A stretch of 51,822 nucleotides of DNA from Dehalococcoidia bacterium (lineage in GTDB: Bacteria; Chloroflexota; Dehalococcoidia; Tepidiformales; Tepidiformaceae). The notes beneath the pieces are model-generated. The model worked only from the letters and a program-made list of their open reading frames with translations. It had not been told where the DNA came from and made no database searches. Positions 40,358 to 46,853 of the stretch are shown here, piece after piece. The stretch's first letter is position 1, and each line of letters begins with the position of its first letter. The stretch covers positions 1-51,822 of the forward strand of contig JAJDYW010000003.1 of assembly GCA_022824925.1 (NCBI GenBank). Direction: 5' to 3'. A program made the position numbers and the translations under genes.

Positions 40358-41923
40358 TAAACCGGCGTCAGAATCTGTGCATTCTGGCGGGCAATCGGGA
40401 GATTCGGTGGATTCAGGAGGTTCGGTCGGGAGCAGTCCCTCGACCGTGACCTTGTCCCGGGTCGCCGCGACGCTCAGCTGAACGGCCTCCATCACGCGCT
40501 CGTACTGCTCCGGTTCGGCGCCGTCGAGTCGCGCGGCGATCGTCGCGCACACCTCGCGGAGGTCAGCCTCGTCGACGCCGGCCGCGATCGCCGAGGCTGG
40601 ACGGGCAAGCGTCTCCAGCTCCGCGCTCAGGACCTCGCGCTGTCGCTGCGCGTCGCGCAGCTCGGCTCGCACGACGACACTGTCGACCTCGTCATAGCCG
40701 AAGAGGTGGACGAGCCGCTCCTCGCGCTTCTTCAGCGTCGCCAGCTCTGCCTCCAGGCGCTGGATGGCATCGCGGGACGAGGGGGAGTCGTCCGGCTGCC
40801 TCAGCTCGCGCAAGACCACCTCGGGCGCGGTCAGCACCTTGCGCACCTCCTCGCGAATCTCCTGCTCCAGCGCCTCCGCCGGGATATAGCGAGCCGTGCA
40901 AGCGTGCGACGTGCTCTTCGTGTAGGCATGCCGACAGCGGTAGTAAGGGTAGCGTTTGCCCTTCGAGGAGAGGGTCTGCCCGACCATCGCGCTCCGGCAG
41001 ACACCGCAGCGCAGCCGTCCCCGAAGCGCGTAGCGCCGCTTCGCGACGGGGCGGCGGCTGGTGCGCTCGGGATCGCTCAGGATTGCCTGCACGCGGCTCC
41101 AGAGCTCTTCACCGATGATCGCGGGCGTCGCTCCCGGGATCTCGATGTGTTCGTTGTCCGGCCGCTCGACGACGCGGGTCCGGCGACGCGCGCCGGGCGC
41201 GCGGACCGGCACTCGCTTGGTGCGGCGGTACACCGTGCGTCCGATATACGCCTCGTTGAGGAGCGTGCGCCGCACCGTGATCGGGTACCAGCGCCCCCCG
41301 GAGAAGGCCGGGATGCCGGCGTCGTTGAGTTCGTTGGAGACGGCCGAGAAGCTGCGGGTGTCGGCGTAGCGCTCGAAGATGCGGCGCACGACCGCCGCCT
41401 GGAAGGGTTCGACCTCGCGGCGCCCGCTGGCCGGGTTGTAGGTGTAGCCGTAGCAGCCCGCCCCGGTCGCCTGCGGGATGCGCCCGCTGCGCGCCCGCTC
41501 CTCCTTGCCGCGCATCGTGCGCTCGGCGATCTTCTCCCGCTCGACCTCGGCGATGAAGGCGCGCGCGGCGAGGATGAAGCGCCCCACGGCCGTGTCCTCG
41601 AAGCGCTCGGTCACGAACTCGAGGCGCACGCCGGAGCGCTCGAACTCATCGAACAGGATGCCGATGTGGTTCTGGCTGCGCGAGAGGCGATCGACGGCGA
41701 AGGCGACGACGACCTCGGCTTCCCCGCTTCGCAGCGCGGCGCGCAACTCATCGAGACCGTCACGCTCCAGCACCCCGCCGCTCGCGGCTTCGCGGATGCG
41801 GCGCACCACGCTCCAGCCGCGGTCGGCTGCCACCTCGTCGCAGGCGCGCTCCTGGGTATCAAGCGACGTGCCGTCCCGTTCCTGGGCATCGGTCGAGACG
41901 CGGGAGTAGATGATTGCTCGCAT
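40280..41923 (-). CDS. Large serine recombinase (integrase)
   Basis: A 547-residue large serine recombinase that integrates and excises the element. The catalytic domain has YSRVSTDAQE with Ser10, the DRLSRSQNHIGILFDEFE helix region, and ARAFIAEVEREKIAERTMRG. Then come the recombinase domain (about 160-270), a zinc ribbon (Cys pairs in RCGVCRSAMVGQ and YYRCRHA) and a coiled coil (about 395-450) with the heptad-rich LEAELATLKKREERLVHL. The start ATG 41923 has a GGAGA Shine-Dalgarno. Its last 25 or so codons read antisense through the dnaN end, so the tail (from about RHDDVDVAV) is host-encoded. Confidence 0.95.
   Translation of the reverse strand: MRAIIYSRVSTDAQERDGTSLDTQERACDEVAADRGWSVVRRIREAASGGVLERDGLDELRAALRSGEAEVVVAFAVDRLSRSQNHIGILFDEFERSGVRLEFVTERFEDTAVGRFILAARAFIAEVEREKIAERTMRGKEERARSGRIPQATGAGCYGYTYNPASGRREVEPFQAAVVRRIFERYADTRSFSAVSNELNDAGIPAFSGGRWYPITVRRTLLNEAYIGRTVYRRTKRVPVRAPGARRRTRVVERPDNEHIEIPGATPAIIGEELWSRVQAILSDPERTSRRPVAKRRYALRGRLRCGVCRSAMVGQTLSSKGKRYPYYRCRHAYTKSTSHACTARYIPAEALEQEIREEVRKVLTAPEVVLRELRQPDDSPSSRDAIQRLEAELATLKKREERLVHLFGYDEVDSVVVRAELRDAQRQREVLSAELETLARPASAIAAGVDEADLREVCATIAARLDGAEPEQYERVMEAVQLSVAATRDKVTVEGLLPTEPPESTESPDCPPECTDSDAGLSPLNKHRHDDVDVAVVLRRAEDALA
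40341..40360. other. Probable integration junction (att) at the dnaN 3' end
   Basis: Sequence identity of dnaN breaks right after GTCATGCCGATG. The following stretch (TGTTTGTTCAATGGTGATAA) is AT-rich relative to its surroundings and carries the new stop. The serine recombinase gene lies immediately next to it on the opposite strand. The exact crossover dinucleotide cannot be set from one end. Confidence 0.45.
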
Positions 41924-42042
41924 GGCAGTCTCCGTTGGGTCGGGGATATGGGTCGTCGGCATCGTTCACTCCAGCCTACCGGGTCGAGGCAAGGGAACGG
42001 GCGTAGTCGAAGCGGGCGGGCTAGGGAGGCCGGAGCTGCTGG

Positions 42043-42252
42043 TCAGAGGCCCGGCCGCTGTTCCCGGTCGCTGCTCGCGGGCGTACTCGCAGAGCCCGAG
42101 GGATGACGTTCGTCGGGGCCGAGCAGCCAGCGCCACATTTCGTCCCAGGCGCGCGTCCGCGGTCCGGCCTTCCACGTGACCCGCGTCCGTGGCGGCGTGC
42201 GGTCATCGTCGGAGGCCGGAACGGCCGGTGGATGCTCGTTGGTGCTCGACAC
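42043..42252 (-). CDS. Hypothetical small mobile-element protein
   Basis: A 69-residue protein with a GTG start at 42252. The middle, WKAGPRTRAWDEMWRWLLG, is Trp-rich and looks protein-like; a flexible Ser/Pro-rich N-terminus and tail surround it. I recall similar small genes in GC-rich mobile elements but cannot name a family. It lies between the recombinase and the HTH genes on the same strand. Confidence 0.5.
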   Translation of the reverse strand: MSSTNEHPPAVPASDDDRTPPRTRVTWKAGPRTRAWDEMWRWLLGPDERHPSGSASTPASSDREQRPGL

Positions 42253-42316
42253 GGGCCACTCCCGCAGCGCTCGCGCACGGAACGCGTGCTCTTGCTTCGA
42301 TCGTGGCCGGATGCGA

Positions 42317-42358
42317 GGGGGTTCCGTAATCCCCCGGAGGGGACTGCACGGATGCAGT
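42317..42358. repeat. Two adjacent hairpins between HTH genes and small gene
   Basis: GGGGG (42317-42321), a 9-nt loop and CCCCC (42331-42335), then ACTGCA (42343-42348), CGGA and TGCAGT (42353-42358), the latter a perfect 6-bp stem. They lie just beyond the HTH operon's last gene. No U-tract, so Rho-independent termination is not certain; they could be RNA structure or protein sites. Confidence 0.35.
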
Positions 42359-42399
42359 GGTCCTGGAGGGTGTCGGCGTTGAGGAGCAGTGCCATCGGT

Positions 42400-42663
42400 C
42401 TAGCGGCGCTCTCGGGCGGTCGCCGTGGGCAGCAGGTGCTCAACCCCGAGACGGCGCGCGAGGTCCTGGAGGGCGAGGAGATTGCGCGTATTGGGAACCA
42501 CGCCGTTTCGCCAGCGCCACACGTTGGATTCGGTCGTGCCGAGCTGGCGGGCCAGCTCCGTCCACGTCAGACCGGACGCCTCCTTAAGGCGCTCGAACGC
42601 TCCGGCGAAGTCGTCGGGCACGTCGTACGCGGTGCGCGGAGAGCGAGGGCGCTGACGCGGCAC
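42400..42663 (-). CDS. XRE-type helix-turn-helix protein (leftward HTH 3)
   Basis: An 87-residue protein with an HTH at about 32-55, reading LTWTELARQLGTTESNVWRW, followed by a short helix. It is a single-domain DNA-binding protein. The gene starts 5 nt after the previous HTH gene, so the three leftward HTH genes form an operon read from the switch region at 43252-43298. It is probably a repressor or regulator of the element. Confidence 0.85.
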   Translation of the reverse strand: MPRQRPRSPRTAYDVPDDFAGAFERLKEASGLTWTELARQLGTTESNVWRWRNGVVPNTRNLLALQDLARRLGVEHLLPTATARERR

Positions 42664-42667
42664 GGCC

Positions 42668-42940
42668 TCAGCCCTCGCCGCGCTCGGGGAGGAAGTCCTC
42701 GCCCATGAGGATGTCGAGCCCGCCCGGGATCCAGCCCGCCAGCCTGACGAGGGCGTGGTGGGCGCCGCCGCACGGCTCCGTTCCCCGGCGCCAGCGCAGC
42801 ACCTGCTTGACGTCGGCCCCCAGCGCCTCGGCGAAGGCGTCCCAGGTGAGGCCGCTCGCTCGCTTGAGGCTGTCGAGCCGCGCGGAGAAGTCGGGCGGCA
42901 ACGCGCCGTTGCCGAAGGGAACGGGCCGGCCGGCGATCAC
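42668..42940 (-). CDS. HTH-domain protein (leftward HTH 2), start uncertain
   Basis: A single-domain regulator with the helix LDSLKRASGLTWDAFAEAL and recognition helix DVKQVLRWRRGTEPCGG, followed by ALVRLAGWIPGGLDILMGED. A GTG at 42940 gives 90 residues; an ATG at 43018 would extend it and overlap the preceding HTH gene by 41 nt. The pattern LRWRRGTEP differs from standard XRE recognition helices but keeps the fold. Function: element regulation, inferred from position. Confidence 0.78.
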   Translation of the reverse strand: MIAGRPVPFGNGALPPDFSARLDSLKRASGLTWDAFAEALGADVKQVLRWRRGTEPCGGAHHALVRLAGWIPGGLDILMGEDFLPERGEG

Positions 42941-42977
42941 GGGACCGCCCCCGTAGCCCGACAGGCGCGGAGCGGCC

Positions 42978-43223
42978 TCACGCCTCGTCTGGGGGTGGCC
43001 TGAAGCAGAACAGCTCATGTACGTCCTCCACCTCGAGGATCCGCATCAGCCCGCGCCGCACGCGACCGGAAGCCGCGCGCTTGCCGTTGGCGAGCATGGA
43101 GAGGTAGCCGCGGCTGATGCCGGCCTCGCGGGCGACCCAGTTCTGCGAGCGCCCGAGCACGTTCAGGCGCTGCCAGAACGCCTCCTGTCTGAGCATGGCC
43201 ACGGGTCGCGCCGGGTGTCGCAT
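42978..43223 (-). CDS. XRE-type helix-turn-helix protein (leftward HTH 1)
   Basis: An 81-residue protein with the HTH NWVAREAGISRGYLSMLANG (about 28-47) and a helix GRVRRGLMRILEVEDVHELF. It is the first gene read left from the divergent control region; the promoter TTGACA-N17-TAGAGT lies about 45 bp before the ATG at 43223. An alternative ATG at 43196 is also possible. Likely the Cro-like or repressor half of a genetic switch opposite the HTH gene at 43347. Confidence 0.82.
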   Translation of the reverse strand: MRHPARPVAMLRQEAFWQRLNVLGRSQNWVAREAGISRGYLSMLANGKRAASGRVRRGLMRILEVEDVHELFCFRPPPDEA

Positions 43224-43251
43224 GGGGTTGCGGAAACTCCTCGCTGGTGAT

Positions 43252-43263
43252 CTCTGCTCAGAG
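43252..43263. promoter_or_regulatory. Operator-like inverted repeat O2
   Basis: CTCTG (43252-43256) and CAGAG (43259-43263) form a 5-bp inverted repeat with 2-bp spacing, in the overlap of the two divergent promoters. Confidence 0.45.
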
Positions 43264-43266
43264 GTG

Positions 43267-43272
43267 TATACT
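43267..43272 (+). promoter_or_regulatory. Rightward -10 (TATACT) for the HTH/ImmA operon
   Basis: TATACT on the plus strand lies 74 bp before the ATG at 43347 and overlaps the leftward -10, so the two promoters face each other. No clear -35. Confidence 0.4.
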
Positions 43273-43289
43273 CTATGTACGCACAGAGT
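43270..43289. promoter_or_regulatory. Operator-like inverted repeat O1
   Basis: ACTCT (43270-43274) and AGAGT (43285-43289) with a 10-bp spacer overlap the leftward promoter's -10 and spacer. An HTH dimer bound here would block RNA polymerase. It shares the CTCT/AGAG arms with the neighbouring O2. Confidence 0.5.
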
Positions 43290-43298
43290 CCGTGTCAA
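43270..43298 (-). promoter_or_regulatory. Leftward promoter of HTH operon
   Basis: On the minus strand, a consensus TTGACA (43298-43293), a 17-bp spacer and TAGAGT (43275-43270) precede HTH 1. This is the best promoter match seen in the window. Confidence 0.65.
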
Positions 43299-43346
43299 GA
43301 AGGCACGACGCTGGCGAACCGCAGCAACGATGAGGAGTTGGTTGCC

Positions 43347-43715
43347 ATGGCTGACGGCCGGGACTACCCCTGGAAGGCGCTCGGCGCCCGCATCCGCGCG
43401 GCGCGGCTGGGCGCAGCTCTCACCCAGAAACAACTGGCCGATCTCGTTGGGGTAGCCCCGAACACCGTCTGGGCCTGGGAGGCGGGCCGCATGAAGCCCG
43501 TCCACGACAACCTCGTCGAGATCGCCTTCCACTGTGGCACCGGCGTGCGGGAACTGGAAGGCCGCGACGTCGTCATCTCGGAGCTGCGTAAGGAGGCGGA
43601 GGTCTCGTTCCGCGACGCCGTCGATGACCTGCCCGACGAGGATGTCGAGTCGATCCAGGAGTTCATCCGCTTCGTGCGCCGGCAGCGGCACGAGCGCGAG
43701 CGAGGCGAGCGGTGA
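43347..43715 (+). CDS. XRE-family transcriptional regulator (rightward)
   Basis: A 122-residue regulator with an XRE HTH (about 10-45): ARLGAALTQKQLADLVGVAP and NTVWAWEAGRMKP. The C-terminal half (about 60-120) is helical and acidic, as in element repressors that are targets of ImmA-type peptidases. The start ATG 43347 is more plausible than the frame's earlier starts. It overlaps the ImmA-like gene by GTGA (4 nt), the arrangement seen for ImmR-ImmA pairs of conjugative elements. Confidence 0.85.
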   Translation: MADGRDYPWKALGARIRAARLGAALTQKQLADLVGVAPNTVWAWEAGRMKPVHDNLVEIAFHCGTGVRELEGRDVVISELRKEAEVSFRDAVDDLPDEDVESIQEFIRFVRRQRHERERGER

Positions 43716-44152
43716 ACCGGGCGCGGCGCCGGGCGGTGACGCTGCGCCGCAAGCTGGGCCTGCACGGCCGGGTGGACGCCGTGGCGGTCGCCAACGCCTG
43801 CGGGCTGGAGGTCTGGCCATGGGACTTCGAGGTGCAGCGGGAGATGCAGATCGACGGCCAGATCGCGGTGGCGAAACGCCTCGATCCGGAGTGGCGGCGC
43901 TGGGTGATCGCCCACGCCGTCGCACACCGGCTGATGCATCCCGGCAATCACATCGAGCAGCGCGACCACACGGATCTGCCGCGCCCGTGGGAGCGGGAGG
44001 CGGAGGAGTTCGCCCACGCGCTCCTCATCGACGAGGACGAGGCGCTGGACGAGGGGTTCACCTACGCATGGGAAGTGGCCGAGCACTTTGGCGTGCCCGG
44101 CGAGGTGGTGCGGGTGCAGGCGCGGCTCCCAGAAAACGGAGATACCTCATGA
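43712..44152 (+). CDS. ImmA/IrrE-like protein with degenerate HExxH motif
   Basis: A 146-residue protein of the ImmA/IrrE class, which in other elements cleaves the neighbouring repressor. The expected zinc site HExxH is present as H-A-V-A-H in WVIAHAVAHRLMHPGNH (about 65-81): both His remain but the catalytic Glu is replaced by Ala. The third ligand candidate is in WEREAEEFAHALLIDEDE (Glu-rich helix). GTG start overlapping the preceding stop; its own stop overlaps the LexA-like gene (ATGA). It could be inactive, a metal-binding antirepressor, or catalytic by another route. Confidence 0.75.
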   Translation: MNRARRRAVTLRRKLGLHGRVDAVAVANACGLEVWPWDFEVQREMQIDGQIAVAKRLDPEWRRWVIAHAVAHRLMHPGNHIEQRDHTDLPRPWEREAEEFAHALLIDEDEALDEGFTYAWEVAEHFGVPGEVVRVQARLPENGDTS

Positions 44153-44421
44153 GAATCAAGCTACCCGGAGACGAGCGCATGGGTGCACTGGTCGAGGCGA
44201 TCGCCCACCACGCGGACATGCACGGCTACCCTCCGACGATCCGCGACCTGATGGAGTGGACCGGCGCCAGTTCGACATCGGTGGTGGCGTATCGGCTGGC
44301 GGCGTGCGAGCGCGCCGGCCTCATCAGGCGCGTGCCTGAACGGGCGCGAGCGATCACGCTGACGGACGAGGGGCGGGCACTCGCCGCGTCGCACGCCGAG
44401 GAGCGACCGACGGCAGCCTGA
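44149..44421 (+). CDS. LexA-type winged-helix DNA-binding protein (DBD only)
   Basis: A 90-residue protein that is only the DNA-binding domain of LexA: HGYPPTIRDLMEWTGASSTS (about 25-44) corresponds to LexA's GYPPSVREIA... region, followed by VVAYRLAACERAGLIRRVPE and ITLTDEGRAL. The autocleavage domain is missing, so it would not respond directly to RecA. ATGA overlap with the ImmA-like gene makes it the third gene of the rightward operon. A role in element regulation is inferred. Confidence 0.8.
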   Translation: MRIKLPGDERMGALVEAIAHHADMHGYPPTIRDLMEWTGASSTSVVAYRLAACERAGLIRRVPERARAITLTDEGRALAASHAEERPTAA

Positions 44422-44508
44422 AGTCGGGCGGTCGCGGGTCGCACCCTTGCCGGTCGGGTCCGGAAGGGCGATGCGGCCGCACAGGCGGCGGTCCCCGGTT
44501 GGGCGAGC

Positions 44509-44808
44509 TTACGCGACCGGTACCCGCCGCCGTTTCAGGCGAACATCCACCTCGTAGCCGAGCACGCGCGCCACGGCGTGCAGGGTTTCGAGGCGCGGGC
44601 TGTGCTCGGCCGACTCGAGACGGGCGATCGCGCTCCTCGGCACTCCCACGGCGTCGGCGAGCTGCTGCTGGGTCCAGCTTCGCTGTTCGCGCAGCGCGCG
44701 CAGCTGGCCGACGATCGCGCGGCGCAGGCGCAGGGTCTCGTACTCCGCCTGGATGTCGGGATCGGAGCTTACGATCTCTTCAATGTGTGGTCGGGCGTTC
44801 CTGGCCAT
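44509..44808 (-). CDS. HigA-type antitoxin (XRE HTH)
   Basis: A 99-residue antitoxin with the HTH SWTQQQLADAVGVPRSAIAR (about 44-63) and a longer recognition helix LESAEHSPRLETLHAVARVLG. It ends in a basic tail (RLKRRRVPVA). The start ATG at 44808 lies 29 nt inside the 3' end of the toxin gene, the toxin-first order typical of HigBA loci. It should bind and neutralise the toxin and repress the operon. Confidence 0.85.
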   Translation of the reverse strand: MARNARPHIEEIVSSDPDIQAEYETLRLRRAIVGQLRALREQRSWTQQQLADAVGVPRSAIARLESAEHSPRLETLHAVARVLGYEVDVRLKRRRVPVA

Positions 44809-45148
44809 GACGGTCCCTCCAGTCTGCAAGCCGCCGCTGGGCGGTGGCGAGCGCTCCGCGATCGAGGCGCTGCGACTGCTTCCGCCACGCGTGGAGGAGG
44901 ACGTAGCGACCTCCATGCTCGGCGTAGGCGATCCGGTGCGCGCGCGGGCGCAGCTCGAAAATGCGCGCGTTGCGGTCGATGATGCGGGCGTCGGGCATGC
45001 GCAGCGCGCTGCCCCGTTCCTCCAGTTCCACGATCAGATCGAGGACCGCCGCCACGTCGCGTTTGTCCCCCGAGCGCCCAAGTCGCTCCACGTACTCGGC
45101 AACGGGTTCGTCGCCCCTCGCTGTCTCGTAGTAGACGACCTCCGGCAT
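44780..45148 (-). CDS. HigB/RelE-superfamily toxin (Gp49-like)
   Basis: A 122-residue toxin of the RelE/ParE superfamily, Gp49-HigB subgroup. The core IFELRPRAHRIAYAEHGGRY and VLLHAWRKQSQR (about 63-93) match the strands around the putative RNase active site. It overlaps the antitoxin gene. Together they may stabilise the element by killing cells that lose it. TATGAT (45165-45160) upstream is a weak -10, within a short AT-rich inverted repeat. Confidence 0.85.
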   Translation of the reverse strand: MPEVVYYETARGDEPVAEYVERLGRSGDKRDVAAVLDLIVELEERGSALRMPDARIIDRNARIFELRPRAHRIAYAEHGGRYVLLHAWRKQSQRLDRGALATAQRRLADWRDRHGQERPTTH

Positions 45149-45221
45149 GCACGGAGCGTATCATATATGTGACGGGACCAGCGGGGCAGGGGACCGGCCC
45201 ACTGCGGACGTTCGCAAGGGC

Positions 45222-46853
45222 TCAGGCCGACTGGGGCCAGGGGCGCGACGGTTCGGCAGCGGTCAGCGTGCGCCAGGCGGCTCCCAGCGGCCCCTCGCGT
45301 TCCAGCAGCGCGCGATGTGAGACCGACAGCGGCAGGTCGACGCGGGTGCGCTTCGTCTCGGAGCCCGCTACGCGCAGGAAGTGCTGGGCGGCGACCTCGT
45401 CGTCGAAGACCACGAGCACGGCCGGGCGGGAACCGTGGTCGTCGGTGGGGCGCTGCGAAGCGTAGTAGCGCAGGTACGGGGCGAGCCGCGCCGCCATCGT
45501 CGAAGGCCTCACGGCGCGGCGCTCCCACTCGAGGAAGAACGGCCATGTCTTGCCGTCGGCGCGCAGAACGCCGAAGGCGTCGGGGTGGACGGAGTGGACG
45601 GCGAAGCCATCCCGGAAGTAGCGCGAGGCGTGGTGCGGCGGGTCGAGCTGCACGACCTCGCGGCCGTGTTCCCGAGCCTGCTTCGCGAGCGCCGCGATGA
45701 ACCGGTGCACCGCGGCGGTGTGCTCGATCGTGCGCAGGAGCTGCCGGCTGCGCCGTCCGGGGACGTTGCGCCAGGCGAGCGGCGCGGCGGGGTTCAGCGG
45801 CCCCGCGCTCCAGCGGGCGCGGGCGAGGCCGACGGCGGATCGGTCGCGCCGGGCGAGCAGCGCCAGCCCGCGGTCGCCGGGGACAAGCCTCCCCGAGACG
45901 CGGCTCACAAGCGCGGCCTCCTCAAGCGGCTGGAGGAGCTGCGAGACGCGCCGGGCCGAGACGCCGAGCAGCCCGCCCAGGTGGCCGGGGACGATCCACG
46001 GCCAGTCGGCGACGAGGCCGAGGACGCGCTTCTCCCCCGGCCTGAGCAGGGAGGGGAGCAGCCACGGCGGCGCCCGGTGCAGCCCCGCCGGGCGGAGATC
46101 GCGCGGCACCGTCGCCCGGGCGAGGGGCTCCTCCTCCGGCCAGGCGCGACCACCCGCCACGTGCGAGAGCACCTCGCCGAGCGAGAGCCAGGGCGAGCCC
46201 GCCGCCGAGCGCCAGACGCGTGCGCCCGATCCCGCGGCGGCGTCCCGTTCCAGCGCCAGGAAGGCTGGCGCGGACGCCTGCGCCATCAGGCGCGCCGTGT
46301 GGCGCAGCCGCACCGCGTCGGGGACGAGCACGAGGTACGCGCCCGGGCGCGGTCCCTCGCGCAGCCGCCGGAGCCGCTTGGCGAAGGACGTGCGGTCGGC
46401 CGTCTCGCCCCGGCGCACGACGAAGAGGCTGCGCCCGTCGGGTAGCGCCACGGCGGCGTCCATCGGCTGCGCGCGGTACCAGCGGAAGCGCAGCGGCCAG
46501 GCGTGGCCCGCGATCGCCGAGGCGAGCCGGTAGACGACGGCCACGGCGTCGAGGCGCTCCAGCAGGAGCCGCCGCCAGTGCGCGGTGAGCGGCCGCGCGC
46601 GCAGCAGCTCCCCCGGCCCCGCTCCCTCTTCTTCCGCGATCCGGCGCAGCCCGGCGAGCGTGAGGGAGTAGCGCTGCGTCGGAGCGACGAGCTCCGAGGC
46701 GTGGGGGAGGGAGGCGACGAGCCCCGCCTCCCCCAGCTTCTCCACGGTCGCGTAGACCGCGCCCCGCGACCAGCCGGAGAGCGCGGCCGCCTCAAGCCGG
46801 TCGAGGAAGGGAGCCTCGCCGAGCAGCCGCAGCAGGTCGCGCTCGACCCTCAC
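45222..46853 (-). CDS. Replication-relaxation family protein
   Basis: A 543-residue protein. It begins with a winged helix (ERDLLRLLGEAPFLDRLEAA and WSRGAVYATVEKLGEAGLVA), has a second winged-helix region (about 290-340, VSARRVSQLLQPLEEAALVS), and ends with an alpha/beta domain (about 395-500) with VHPDAFGVLRADGK and FFLEWERRAVRP, which has PD-(D/E)xK-like spacing. This resembles the Replic_Relax/plasmid-type family found beside VirD4- and VirB4-like ATPases on mobile elements. Its GTG overlaps the ATPase stop by 4 nt, so all three are likely one operon. A nuclease or replication role is inferred. Confidence 0.72.
   Translation of the reverse strand: MRVERDLLRLLGEAPFLDRLEAAALSGWSRGAVYATVEKLGEAGLVASLPHASELVAPTQRYSLTLAGLRRIAEEEGAGPGELLRARPLTAHWRRLLLERLDAVAVVYRLASAIAGHAWPLRFRWYRAQPMDAAVALPDGRSLFVVRRGETADRTSFAKRLRRLREGPRPGAYLVLVPDAVRLRHTARLMAQASAPAFLALERDAAAGSGARVWRSAAGSPWLSLGEVLSHVAGGRAWPEEEPLARATVPRDLRPAGLHRAPPWLLPSLLRPGEKRVLGLVADWPWIVPGHLGGLLGVSARRVSQLLQPLEEAALVSRVSGRLVPGDRGLALLARRDRSAVGLARARWSAGPLNPAAPLAWRNVPGRRSRQLLRTIEHTAAVHRFIAALAKQAREHGREVVQLDPPHHASRYFRDGFAVHSVHPDAFGVLRADGKTWPFFLEWERRAVRPSTMAARLAPYLRYYASQRPTDDHGSRPAVLVVFDDEVAAQHFLRVAGSETKRTRVDLPLSVSHRALLEREGPLGAAWRTLTAAEPSRPWPQSA

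Noticed and set aside
42021..42443. 140-residue minus-strand frame overlapping the small gene at 42043
   Set aside because: Composition is typical of a shadow frame, and the overlapping 69-residue frame has a more protein-like Trp-rich core.
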